Source: Nocardia vinacea
Lineage (GTDB): Bacteria; Actinomycetota; Actinomycetes; Mycobacteriales; Mycobacteriaceae
Direction: 5' to 3'
Assembly (NCBI RefSeq): GCF_035920345.1
Contig: NZ_CP109149.1
Location: 62,001 to 126,000, forward strand
DNA length: 64,000 nucleotides
The notes below the pieces were generated by a model. The model searched no databases, had not been told where the DNA came from, and worked only from the letters and a program-made list of their open reading frames with translations. Shown piece after piece: positions 43,475 through 51,260 of this stretch. Made by a program: the position numbers and the translations under genes. Positions within the stretch are counted from its first letter, which is position 1; every line of letters starts with the position of its first letter.

Positions 43475-43515
43475 AACGCCAGCCCCAAGCGAGGAGATCG
43501 CTCGAACCTGGCGTT
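43475..43515 (-). promoter_or_regulatory. Leader hairpin before amidoligase 2
   Basis: AACGCCAG (43475-43482) pairs with CTGGCGTT (43508-43515), enclosing a second stem AGCGA / TCGCT. It precedes the amidoligase 2 start by 28 bases and is followed by CGTTTCCGCGAAAGGT, nearly the same as downstream of the amidoligase 1 hairpin. It probably controls translation or read-through. Confidence 0.5.
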
Positions 43516-43552
43516 GGACAGGGCAGGACAAGGAGTTTGTGGCGAGCGCGGG

Positions 43553-43702
43553 CTAGCGGTGCAGTGTCGGGTGCTTGGTCACCGCGACGTTTGTCGCCGG
43601 GACCCATTTGATGTCATAGGCGGTCGCGTTTGGAGCCGCGCTGTCTTCCCACCGACCCGCACTCGCACCGGTGGCGTTCTCGGCAGCAGGAATCGTCGTC
43701 AC
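43553..43702 (-). CDS. 49-aa ORF upstream of the amidoligase pair (possible peptide substrate)
   Basis: From GTG 43702 the frame encodes 49 residues and stops at TAG 43555-43553. The content is protein-like: AENATGASAGRWED, then NATAYDIKWVPATNVAVTK and a HPTLHR end. The upstream TAGGCG is a weak ribosome site. It has no Cys and no membrane segment. It lies on the same strand directly before amidoligase 2, so co-transcription is likely unless the hairpin ends transcription. Amidoligase/GATase systems are thought to act on peptides or small metabolites, which makes it a candidate substrate, but a remnant gene is equally possible. Confidence 0.4.
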   Translation of the reverse strand: MTTIPAAENATGASAGRWEDSAAPNATAYDIKWVPATNVAVTKHPTLHR

Positions 43703-43919
43703 CGCCTACTGGGTCGGATCGCAGAACCGATCGGACAGCCAGCGCACGAAAAACTCTTTGCAACAATCGGATTGACAGCCGACTTCCGGTAACACCGCGT
43801 GTCGACACCTGCGCAAAAACCATGCGGGGCAGGTGCGGCCTGGACGTGCCGCGAGTGCCGTGCGCGTAGGATGAATGGCGGGAGAATTTGCAGGCGGGCC
43901 CGAAAATCAGGAGGCCGCC

Positions 43920-44501
43920 ATGTCGTCGCGTCGCCCGCCGCGCTCGCCGCGGACGGATCGTTCCCCGGAAGTCGTTGAACGATTGGAACGCTCGCGTGCC
44001 CGCATCCGGGAACGTCGAGCGCTGGCACGTCAGCGAGAGCGAAACATCCAGGAGGCAGTGAAGCGTTATCTCAGAGACTGGCAGGCGATCACCGCGTGTG
44101 AAGCCAAGCGTGACAATGAGATCGAGGCATTACGACAGCAGATCAGCGATGTCGAGTCACGCGCCGCGCAGGAAATCGCCCGCCACCGCGGCGACCAAGC
44201 CGAGGCCGCAGCGGTGATCCGTGACCACGGTCAAACCGACGACGACGTCGCTGACCTGCTCGAGATCAGCACCAAACAAGCCCGCCAGCTCATCATCGCT
44301 GGCCGCTCACACCGCGGCACACCCTCGCCGGGCGCTTCACCGGCATCCACCGCCGCACCGACCGAGCAACCCGAGCATGCTCGCCACATGCCTGCCGAGC
44401 CCAGCCGCCAGGAATTGCGGGAACAAATCACCGACCCAGTCGGCACCGTTGAGGGCCGCGCATCAGCACGTCCAGCACCGACAGGCCACGACCAAATCTG
44501 A
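43920..44501 (+). CDS. Coiled-coil hypothetical protein
   Basis: About 193 aa from ATG 43920 with GGAGG upstream (the frame also opens at 43875). A TAGGAT -10 box stands at 43867-43872. The Arg-rich N-terminus leads into a long coiled coil (ERLERSRARIRERRALARQ, EIEALRQQISDVESRAAQE) and a helix-turn-helix-like stretch DDDVADLLEISTKQARQLI, then a Pro/Ala/Ser-rich tail. The combination suggests a small DNA-binding protein. It is the first plus-strand gene after the minus-strand plasmid module and may mark its border. Confidence 0.65.
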   Translation: MSSRRPPRSPRTDRSPEVVERLERSRARIRERRALARQRERNIQEAVKRYLRDWQAITACEAKRDNEIEALRQQISDVESRAAQEIARHRGDQAEAAAVIRDHGQTDDDVADLLEISTKQARQLIIAGRSHRGTPSPGASPASTAAPTEQPEHARHMPAEPSRQELREQITDPVGTVEGRASARPAPTGHDQI

Positions 44502-44527
44502 AAGCTGTGGTGGAAAAGGGGAGATCA

Positions 44528-44665
44528 CTACGGTTGTTCGGCGGGAACGGCGTAGGTCAGATCGGTTGGCCACGGGTAGGTTCCCGGCGTGTCGGCGACA
44601 GCTTCGACGATGGCTTTGGTTGGGTCACCATCCACGCCGATCTCGACGATGCGAAACGCACTCAC
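44528..44665 (-). CDS. 45-aa hypothetical protein
   Basis: GTG 44665 follows GGGGAGGG closely; the frame ends at TAG 44530-44528. It reads SAFRIVEIGVDGDPTKAIVE, then a VADTPGTYPWPTDLTYAVP part. Codon use is typical of the host and the alpha/beta pattern is convincing for a small folded peptide. TAAGCT some 25 bases upstream may be its -10 box. No family recognised. Confidence 0.45.
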   Translation of the reverse strand: MSAFRIVEIGVDGDPTKAIVEAVADTPGTYPWPTDLTYAVPAEQP

Positions 44666-44731
44666 CCCTCCCCGGGGCTACGTGGATCAGCGAGCTTACT
44701 TCGAATTGCACAGCTGAGAGACTTTTGAACC

Positions 44732-44749
44732 ATACCGGATGGTCGGTAT
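44732..44749. promoter_or_regulatory. Operator-like palindrome before the ligase fragment
   Basis: ATACCG (44732-44737) and CGGTAT (44744-44749) form an inverted repeat with a six-base spacer. A second related site, ACCGGTCGGTAC, lies about 65 bases downstream. The layout suggests a TetR-type operator in the promoter of the truncated ligase gene. Confidence 0.35.
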
Positions 44750-44889
44750 TTGCTTGCGAATACGCTGACAATCGTGTCTGCCGTGCATAGTCCGACATTC
44801 AACCGTTACGAACCGGTCGGTACGATCGGATTGGTTGGCCGGTGAATGTCGGTACCCCGAGAAGGGTTGGCGATGGCGGCGACAAGGCG

Positions 44890-45317
44890 GTGAGCAGGCT
44901 TCCGCGGTATGCATCGATGCTGGCGGCGCCTGGAACGCTGCCCAACGATGATGCCGACTGGGCCTACGAGGTGAAATTTGATGGCATCCGAGCCGGCGCC
45001 TACGTCACCGACAGCCTGACGCTGATCTCCCGCAACGGCAACGACATCACCGCGGCATGGCCGGAACTGTCGGGTCTGGCACCGGCGGATCCGCAGTACG
45101 TGATCGACGGCGAGATCGTCGTCTTCGCCGACGGACGACCGTCTTTTCGGGCGTTGCAGCCACGAATGCACCAGCGCAACCCACGCGCGATAGCCGCGCT
45201 AGCCGCCTCGACCCCCGCCACCTACGTCTTCGACCTCCTGCACATAGGAGACCGATCACTGATCGATCTGCGCTACCTGCAGCTTCGGCAGCTGCTCGAA
45301 CAAATCGGGCTCCACGG
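44890..45317 (+). pseudogene. ATP-dependent DNA ligase, N-terminal fragment
   Basis: GTG 44890 (or 44842) opens a frame with LPRYASMLAAPG, the nucleotidyl-lysine motif EVKFDGIRA, TLISRNGNDIT, VIDGEIVVF and YVFDLLHIGDRSLIDL. This is the adenylation domain of a LigC/LigD-type ligase. The reading ends in IS sequence at about 45318; the rest of the catalytic domain and the OB fold are absent from the window. A truncated product would lack motif V and the OB fold and be inactive. Confidence 0.8.
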
Positions 45318-46784
45318 TGTCGGCTGCCAGGAGCAAGGGACCACTTTGTAGCCGGTTAGCCAGGCAGCTTGGGACCACGTCGTTTGCCACGCTGATGGGA
45401 CCACCTGGCGGTTTTGCCACGGTATGGGACCACCCGGGCGTGGTTGATGGGTGTCCGGTCGCTCGGCCGCTGTATTTGGCGTATGAGCTACCGGGAGGTC
45501 AGCGTGATCGAGATCAGGGAGATCCTGCGGCTATGGCTGCAAGGTCGTGGATTGCGGGAGGTCGCCCGGCTATCGGGCAGTGACCGGAAAACCGTGAGAC
45601 GGTATGTCGAGCGGGCGCAATCGTGCGGTCTGGACCGCGACGGCGGTGTCGGGCAGTTGACCGATGAGTTGTTGTCGGCGGCGATCGCCGGGTCCGGCGA
45701 GGCCCACGTTCGAATGGGCGCAGCGCGGCGTGGGAGACCGTCGATGGGCAGCGCGAGCAGATACAGGGGTGGCTGGATCAGGGCCTGACCCTGACCAAGG
45801 TGCACATCCTGCTCGGCCGTCGCGGGGTGGTGGTGTCGTATCGGACGTTGCACCGTTACGCGGCAACGGAATTGGGGTTCGGCAAGCGGCGCACCACGGT
45901 GCGGGTGGCAGACTGCGAGCCGGGCGAGGAGGTGCAGATCGACTTCGGCCGGTTGGGTTTCCTCACCGATATCGAGGGGTGGCGGCGGGTGGTGAAGGGG
46001 CTGATCTTCACCGCGGTGTATTCGCGGCACATGTTCGTCTATCCGACCTACCGCGAAACCCTGGGTGATGTGATCGCGGGGTTCGAGGCCGCGTGGGTGT
46101 TCTTCGACGGTGTGTTCGCCGCCGTGATCCCGGATAATCTGAAGGCGATCGTCGATCAGGCGAATGCAACCGATCCGCGGTTGAACGACTCGTTCCGTGA
46201 GTATGCCGAGTCCCGGGGCTTCGTGGTGGATCCGGCCCGTGTTCGCAGCCCTCAGGACAAGCCCCGCGTCGAACGCTGTGTTCCTTATGCGCGCTCGAAT
46301 TTCTTTGCCGGAGAACGGTTCCGGGACCTCGAGGACTGCCGTATCAGAGCCGAGCGGTGGTGCCGGGAGACCGCGGGGATGAGGATACACGGCACCACCC
46401 GGCTACGCCCGGCCGAAGTGTTCGCCGCTGAGGAGGCGCCGAAGCTGAAACCGGTGCCCGAGGGCGCGTTCGACATCCCGACCTGGGCACATCCCAAGGT
46501 CGCACCCGATAGACATGTTCAGCTGAACCGGGCTCTTTACAGTTTTCCCGGGGAGTTGGTGGGGCAACGGTTGACCGCCCGCGTCGACGCGGCCACGGTG
46601 AAGTTGTATTTCCGTGGTGAGCTGGTCAAGGTTCATCCGGTCGTCGCGCCGGGCCGCCGCCACACCGACCCTGCCGATCTGCCCAGCGAGCGGACCGTTT
46701 ACGCGATGCGGGACCTGAACACGTTGCAGCGCAAGGCCGCAACTCACGGCCACCATGTCGGCGCTTATGCCGCCGCGGTGCTCA
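45318..46784 (+). mobile_element. IS21-family element, right part deleted
   Basis: The left end starts about TGTCGG at 45318, where the ligase sequence is cut. GGGACCAC occurs four times (45337, 45371, 45397 and 45426), each preceded by a similar CCA-rich stretch, which fits the multiple terminal repeats of IS21-type ends. An istA gene follows. Homology stops at about 46784 within istA, so istB and the right end are missing, and the sequence joins a methyltransferase fragment. Confidence 0.7.
45483..46784 (+). pseudogene. istA: IS21-type transposase IstA, frameshifted and truncated
   Basis: ATG 45483 begins SYREVSVIEIREILRLWLQG with a helix-turn-helix (REVARLSGSDRKTVRRYVE). Near 45735 the reading shifts frame and resumes as AWETVDGQREQIQGWLDQG, then the DDE core: EEVQIDFGRLG, VIPDNLKAIV, SPQDKPRVERCV. 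It ends at GAYAAAVL, where about 100 codons of a normal IstA should follow. Both lesions make it non-functional; a programmed frameshift is less likely because the C-terminus is also lost. Confidence 0.8.
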
Positions 46785-46904
46785 CTGTGCGTCCTCGGCA
46801 GCTTGATCGCCCAGTATCGGGTTCGCCAGCCGGTTGTCGAGCACCTTGCTGTAGAGCGTGGCGAGCATGGTCGCCTTTTCCTCGGTGAAGGTGACCTTCT
46901 CCAT
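46782..46904 (-). pseudogene. N-terminal fragment of a PPM1/Tcmp-type SAM methyltransferase
   Basis: ATG 46904 with GAGGAGGG upstream encodes 40 residues, EKVTFTEEKATMLATLY then VLDNRLANPILGDQAAED, matching the start of the leucine-carboxymethyltransferase-like family common in mycobacteria and nocardiae. The IS21 fragment joins at 46784 and provides the stop codon. The SAM-binding domain is gone. Confidence 0.65.
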
Positions 46905-47103
46905 CTGAACCCTCCTCGAAACATCGGAACGGACCCGAACTCCTTGTCGGACAAGCCTTTCAGCGCAGCAGCTGGATTCCGTCAGGCACTCGACCGTCCT
47001 GACGTGATCTCGACGGCGCGGCGGTGTAGTCGCCTCGCCGGATGTGCTCTCACCACACAACTCGATGTGCCGGGTCGGCAACAGCCCACCAAGACCTCCG
47101 ATT

Positions 47104-47156
47104 GTGAACAATATTCGCAATTCGCATATATGTTTGTTAACAACGTTCGCAACTAT
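47104..47156 (+). repeat. Double operator, copy A
   Basis: Two direct AACAnnnTTCGCAA-type sites about 30 bp apart (GAACAATATTCGCAA and TAACAACGTTCGCAA), each with an imperfect palindromic core. A ribosome site GGAGGT and a GTG (47089-47087, minus) lie 15 bp away, the same spacing as the ABC-gene start next to copies C, D and E. Confidence 0.65.
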
Positions 47157-47231
47157 TCGTGGACGCTCGACCTTCACCCCGCCACGCCGCCGGAGGCCCG
47201 AATCGGCCGCACAGGTGGCCGGGCCCGGGCT

Positions 47232-47762
47232 TCACGCGGTCGAGACCCGAGGCGGAGCGACTTTCGTGGACCGGTTCCCGAGTAGTCGTTTTATGATTCG
47301 GGCACCCGATCGGGGACGGCATGGATCGGCAATCGTGCCGGTGGCGAGGAACTCGAGGTTGTCCAAGATGCGCTCGCTGATAGCGTCGTGGGTGTGGCGT
47401 AACGCCACTGTCCACAGGAGGTACGGGATGATCGGTGGCTCGGCCGTCAGTATGTGGCTGATCCGAGTGCCTCCGTCGACGGGCTCCAGGACATATCCGT
47501 GACTTCCGTCGAGGCCGGGAATTTTGCCGAACCACAGCCGCCGCGGTGGCTCGACTTCTGTAATGCGGTAGCTGATCGGGCCCGCGCCGTTGTACTGGAC
47601 CATCCTGCCGCCCGAGTGCAGACCGTCGGGAAAGCGCACCCAACCCCACTCCGGCGGGTATAGCGGGTCATTGTCGGTGCCGAGCAATGTCAATGTGGCC
47701 CATACATTTTCGGGAGTTGCCGGAAGCGCTCGCCAGTGCAGGTTGTGGATGCGGTGGGACAT
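47232..47762 (-). CDS. SRPBCC-family (polyketide cyclase/START-like) protein
   Basis: 176 aa from ATG 47762. It shows the SRPBCC pattern: WRALPATPENVWATL at the start, GGRMVQYNGAGPISYRI, RRLWFGKIPGL, GYVLEPVDGGTRISHILT, and a long C-terminal helix THDAISERILDNLEFLA. The family forms a hydrophobic-ligand pocket. It points away from a short remnant of a TetR gene (47825), and an intact copy of that TetR gene lies at 49535 next to a remnant of this gene's start. The original arrangement was SRPBCC and TetR divergent from a shared promoter. Confidence 0.75.
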   Translation of the reverse strand: MSHRIHNLHWRALPATPENVWATLTLLGTDNDPLYPPEWGWVRFPDGLHSGGRMVQYNGAGPISYRITEVEPPRRLWFGKIPGLDGSHGYVLEPVDGGTRISHILTAEPPIIPYLLWTVALRHTHDAISERILDNLEFLATGTIADPCRPRSGARIIKRLLGNRSTKVAPPRVSTA

Positions 47763-47856
47763 GACTCACCTTTGCCGGAAGAAAGTTGTCATTGTTCATA
47801 TCTGACGAGAAGATAATGTGAACAATGTCAACATCGAAAGAAAGAATACATCTCCA
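47736..47856. repeat. Promoter-region direct repeat, copy 1 (with 5' remnant of a TetR gene)
   Basis: From the SRPBCC start region (GGATGCGGTGGGACATGA) through ATGTCAACATCGAAAG (47825, plus), this stretch matches 49452-49574. The plus-strand start is the first ~6 codons of the TetR gene at 49535 (MSTSK); afterwards the sequence belongs to the 47828-48010 remnant. Copies differ at many positions. Confidence 0.6.
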
Positions 47857-48010
47857 TCAGCGCACAGGCCGCGTTACCGAGCCGCGCATGGCGGTCGGCC
47901 GCATAGTCGGGATCGACTTTCGCCCGCTCGAGATCGGTCTCGACAGAGCCGTAGTGACCGTCGCGTATCTTGTGCACCGCTTCCGGATCATGACCGGAAA
48001 TATTGCTCAT
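47828..48010 (-). pseudogene. Truncated paralogue of the 59893-60216 gene
   Basis: ATG 48010, preceded by GGAGGAAGGG, reads SNISGHDPEAVHKIRDGHYG, then ERAKVDPDYAADRHARLGNAA before running into the TetR remnant and stopping. The intact copy has DNIFSHDPEAAHKIRDGHYG and ERAKIDPDLVRQLEDQLGNAA and continues for 50 more residues. Upstream in both places lies a YbaB-like gene, so a two-gene block was duplicated. Confidence 0.65.
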
Positions 48011-48239
48011 ATCGACGAACCCTTCCTCCTCGAAAGATAACTAACGGCAGCGTTCTCACACCGCATCCATGACCGAACCAACCGACCGTCTCGCTCGGCC
48101 GGAATCAAAAGCCTTCACCGGACTCAGACCCGGCATCGCCCGATTCGCCCGAATCCGCCACGGCATCACCCCCCCCGGGAGTGCCGACCGGACCGACGAA
48201 CATGGTGGATCCTTGATAGGGGGTAGGGGATGAGGATGG

Positions 48240-48839
48240 TCAGGGTGGCGGGCCGACCGCGAGCACGGCCCGCACGGCGCCGCGGAGGTATTCCCGCGCA
48301 TGGGGATCGGCGAGCCGCTCGCGGCGCAGCAGTACGGCGGTGGGCAGGTCGACCAGGCACAGGGTGATCGCGTCGACGGCGCGGCGGTCGCCGCGCTGCC
48401 ACAGGTGTTGCGAGAGCCGGATCATCAGCTCGACCAGCATCCGGTCGGTCACGGCGAGTTCGGCGGCGAGGCCCTCGGGCAGTTCGCCGAGCAACTCCTG
48501 ACGCCGCACGGCGAGCAGCAGCCGCGACGAGTCCGGATGCCGCTCGGCGAAGATCGCGGGCGCCTCGGCGGCCGCGACCACGGCTTCGACCTCGTCATGG
48601 CTGCCGAGCGCCGTCTGAACCAGCGTGGTTTGCAGGTCGAGGAAGCGGCGCGCGGCACGTAACCAGGTGCGCCCGAGCAGTTCCGCGCGCGATCCGAAGG
48701 TGTGGTAGATCGCGCCGTTGGAGATGTCGGTGGCAGCGGCGACCGCACGCGTGGTGACCGCGGCGGGGCCGCCGCGGACGGCCAGTGATTCCGCTGCGTC
48801 GAGCACGGTGTCGGGGTCGTGCATCCGGGGGCGGGGCAT
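48240..48839 (-). CDS. TetR/AcrR-family regulator
   Basis: 199 aa from ATG 48839; the longer frame to 49052 is YbaB remnant. The N-terminal helix-turn-helix is VTTRAVAAATDISNGAIYHTFGSRAELL, followed by an all-helical ligand domain. Directly upstream is the palindrome AACAGAGCA-CT-TGCTCTGTT, and on the minus strand TATAGT six bases before the ATG, giving a leaderless, probably autoregulated promoter. Its target gene is not obvious because it lies inside a broken ybaB-like gene. Confidence 0.85.
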   Translation of the reverse strand: MPRPRMHDPDTVLDAAESLAVRGGPAAVTTRAVAAATDISNGAIYHTFGSRAELLGRTWLRAARRFLDLQTTLVQTALGSHDEVEAVVAAAEAPAIFAERHPDSSRLLLAVRRQELLGELPEGLAAELAVTDRMLVELMIRLSQHLWQRGDRRAVDAITLCLVDLPTAVLLRRERLADPHAREYLRGAVRAVLAVGPPP

Positions 48840-48850
48840 GCCGTCACTAT

Positions 48851-48870
48851 AACAGAGCACTTGCTCTGTT
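48851..48870. promoter_or_regulatory. Autoregulatory TetR operator
   Basis: AACAGAGCA and TGCTCTGTT with a two-base centre form a perfect 9-bp inverted repeat abutting the TATAGT -10 box of the TetR gene (minus strand). Position and symmetry are typical of TetR self-repression. Confidence 0.7.
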
Positions 48871-49360
48871 TCAGGGCGCGACAACGGCATCTGCGGCCAG
48901 GTAGTCGACTCGACGGCGATTTCGTGCCGCCGCACAGCGTCGAGCGCGCTCTCCCGAATCGTTCCCATGATCTCGGCCACCAACTCCTGGCGAGCCATGC
49001 TCACGATCGTCCCGGGAGCGATATACAGGTCGGCGAGCCGACCGACCCCCATCCACTTCCGGGATCACCCTGGAGGTGCGCGAAGGCCACCGAGCACGGA
49101 TCTTGCCGATCCGTTCCTCCACGTCATCGACGGCATAACCCAGTGCCCGGCTCGACCCCGGCGCAGCTGCCGTCTCGGGATGCATCATGCCGGCCTCGCT
49201 TTCCGTATTGCGCCTTCGCCCGAGCCACCGCCCGGGTCCGCCGCGCCGTAGACGGCAGAATCGGACTCTTCCGAGGTCGGGCCGGAGCGGACATTGCCCC
49301 TGTTCATTGCGCATCCGCTCGTACTCGGCGTCGAGCAGGCCCCGGCGCTCGCGTCCATTG

Positions 49361-49414
49361 CAAACATCGTCCGCAGATGCAGAATATACATCTGCTAACA
49401 ACGTTCGCAACTAT
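49361..49414 (+). repeat. Double operator, copy B (left site degenerate)
   Basis: AAACATCGTCCGCA then ATACATCTGCTAACAACG and GTTCGCAACTAT. The right site equals copy A over 14 bases; the left one is mutated. No gene start keeps the usual spacing on either side. Confidence 0.55.
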
Positions 49415-49451
49415 CTGATGATGGCGTGGTTCCTGGAACCCGCTGACGTGC

Positions 49452-49574
49452 GCAGTGGATGCGGTGGGACATGAACTCGCCTCCATCGAAGAATGTAATC
49501 TTCGTTAACATCTGACGGGAAGGTAATGTAAACGATGTCAACATCGAAGCGCAAGGCATATCACCATGGAGACC
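49452..49574. repeat. Promoter-region direct repeat, copy 2 (with 5' remnant of an SRPBCC gene)
   Basis: Matches 47736-47856. On the minus strand ATG 49472 begins MSHRIH, the first six residues of the SRPBCC protein at 47232, then diverges. On the plus strand it runs into the intact TetR gene. Together the two copies show that one SRPBCC/TetR locus was split by the 47.86-49.4 kb segment with its promoter region duplicated. Confidence 0.6.
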
Positions 49575-50131
49575 TGCGCCGGGCCTTGGTCGATGCCGGA
49601 CGCGCACTGGTGCAGGAGGGAGGAGTCGCGGGGCTGACGCTGCGGGCAGCCGCGACGCGGGCGGGAGTGTCCGCAGCGGCGCCCTACCGGCACTTCGCCG
49701 ACAAGGAGGCGCTGCTCGCCGCTGTGATGACTCAGGGGTTCGGAGAGTTGGAGGAAGCCCTCTCCGCCATCGATGTCGATGACCCACTGCCACGGCTGCA
49801 CGCCATCGGCCACCGCTACCTGGAGTTTGTGGCCGCCGAGCCCGCCCTGTCCCAGCTGATGTTCGGCGGAACGGTCACCGATGGCGACGCCCACCCAGAG
49901 TTGGCCGCGGTGCGTGGTTCGGTGGGCGACACCTTCGCAGGAGCATTCGGGGACGCATGGCGTGCGGGTGCGATCTGTGGACCTTCAGTGGATGCGATCA
50001 TGCTCACGATGCGCTGCGTCATGCAGGGCTTGGCCACGTTCATCGCGACTGGTGAAATCCCCGCCGCACATGTGCGATCCCTGGCCGACTCCGTCTTCAC
50101 TACCATCGATACCGGCCTAGTGCCACGCTGA
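49535..50131 (+). CDS. TetR/AcrR-family regulator (WHG-type C-terminus)
   Basis: 198 aa. Helix-turn-helix: LRAAATRAGVSAAAPYRHFADKEALL; the preceding KRKAYHHGDLRRALVDAG is typical of the TetR group with a C-terminal WHG-type domain. The ligand domain includes GHRYLEFVAAEPALSQLMFGG-like helices. ATG 49535 is preceded by GGGAAGG at a long spacing. It originally faced the SRPBCC gene now found at 47232 and is likely to regulate it. Confidence 0.85.
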   Translation: MSTSKRKAYHHGDLRRALVDAGRALVQEGGVAGLTLRAAATRAGVSAAAPYRHFADKEALLAAVMTQGFGELEEALSAIDVDDPLPRLHAIGHRYLEFVAAEPALSQLMFGGTVTDGDAHPELAAVRGSVGDTFAGAFGDAWRAGAICGPSVDAIMLTMRCVMQGLATFIATGEIPAAHVRSLADSVFTTIDTGLVPR

Positions 50132-50384
50132 TCCGAGGCATCCGGACCACATCTTCTTCGGCGTCTCGGCTGTGATCGGCCTGCTGCTGACCTATGCAGG
50201 CTGGTTCACCAGGCCGGTCGCCGCGCAGCCATCAGCGCCCACGACCATGACTACGGGAGTGCCACCCACAACTCGCCATCGCCCAGCAGCGCAATCCACC
50301 ACCCGCGCGATCACTTTCCGGAGACGCGAGCACGGCAAGAGCGGAACGGCATGCCCAAGCCCGCGCTCGGCCGACCACCGCCTG

Positions 50385-51075
50385 GGACGGTACCGAACAG
50401 CAGTGCTTCGATGCCCCGCTCGGAACAGCGCACCATTGTCGACTGGTGCAGTCGCGGACCCGGCAGTGGCGAGCAGCGCGGTTAGATGCAGATAGTTACC
50501 GTGGGCCAGCATAGTCGGAATGTTGTCGAATTCACCCATGGTGGGAGTGGAAAACCCCGCCGCTTCCAGCCCGGCGAAGTTGCGAACCCACGCCCCCAGC
50601 AGGGCGATACCCATCATGGTCGCGTTGGCGCCGAGCCACGCTTGGGCCAAGGCGCCGGCCATGTGGTCGAAGAATCGCATCGAATTCGGACCGGGGCTCA
50701 ACGAAACGGCCTCCCCTAAGCTAAGCCCTCCCACAGCCATGGGTGCCGTCGATGCAACGCCCGACCTTGCTCCAGCATGACGAAGACGTCGGTGCGCACG
50801 TTCCCGGTCAGGGGCGGGTAGTCGTATTCCGCGGCGACGCGGTTCACCATGAGCGCGAGTAGGTCGTTTTGCCGTCGACGTACCGATAGAGCGAGGCTGC
50901 GGCGGTCCCGAGGTCCTCCGCGATGCGACGCATCGATAGCGCGGGCAGCCCCTCCACGTCGGCGAGCCGGACGCACATGTCCGCGAGCTGGTCCAGGGTG
51001 TAGGTGCGACGCGGCCCCCGGTTTGGGATCGGCGCCTCGCAACCACAACGAGGTCGAGGAAGCCGTGGGTGTCAT
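50385..51075 (-). pseudogene. TetR-family regulator, multiply frameshifted
   Basis: A decayed paralogue of the TetR gene at 53627-54322. From ATG 51075: ASSTSLWLRGADPKPG, shift, YTLDQLADMCVRLAD to AASLYRYVDGK, shift, NDLLALMVNRVAAEYDYPPL to HPWLWEGLA, shift, NSMRFFDHMAGAL to DNGALFRAG, shift, IEALLFGTV. At least three frameshifts and one in-frame stop are present. It lies in its original place relative to operator copy C and an ABC-transporter start. Confidence 0.75.
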
Positions 51076-51099
51076 GCCATTCAGCATGCCACTACTGGA

Positions 51100-51153
51100 G
51101 TGTTGCGAACCATGTTAGCAAACATCTATGCTGCAATTGCGAACGTTGTTCAC
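51100..51153 (-). repeat. Double operator, copy C
   Basis: Read on the minus strand: GAACAACGTTCGCAA, then GCTAACATGGTTCGCAAC. The TetR pseudogene starts 25 bp from one side and the ABC ATPase fragment (GTG 51171, plus) 18 bp from the other. This is the most complete view of the ancestral divergent promoter. Confidence 0.7.
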
Positions 51154-51170
51154 AATTAGCGGGAGGTTTG

Positions 51171-51260
51171 GTGACCGTCATTGAAGCCGCGGCGCTGACC
51201 AGGCGATATAGCTCAGGCGCCGCAATGGACGGAGTGGATCTGCGGATGCTCATGGCCAGG
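51171..51260 (+). pseudogene. ABC-transporter ATPase, first ~30 codons
   Basis: GTG 51171 preceded by GGGAGG reads TVIEAAALTRRYSSGAAMDGVDLR, the N-terminus of a drug-exporter-type ABC ATPase just before the Walker A region; homology then ends. Remnants of the same start appear beside operator copies A, D and E. Confidence 0.55.

Larger units (their letters stand above)
48105..49188 (-). pseudogene. YbaB/EbfC-like gene broken by a frameshift and an inserted TetR gene
   Basis: Two segments match the intact gene at 60307-60705. From ATG 49188: MHPETAAAPGSSRALGYAVDD to PSRTSRVIPEVDG, then a one-base shift in a C-run near 49050 and GRLADLYIAPGTIVSMARQE to TTWPQM (~48884). The second segment, from ~48180 to TGA 48107-48105, is VADSGESGDAGSESGEGF (intact copy: VADSDASGDAGSESGKGF). 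The ~700 bp between them carry a complete TetR gene. The pseudogene still shows the ITV-type DNA-binding strand pattern of the family. Confidence 0.65.

Noticed and set aside
48240..49052. 270-aa YbaB-TetR fusion protein
   Set aside because: TetR has its own promoter, operator and leaderless start at 48839; the upstream codons belong to the broken YbaB-like gene.
48871..49410. 179-codon minus frame as a gene
   Set aside because: It is the first part of the frameshifted YbaB-like pseudogene plus shadow sequence.
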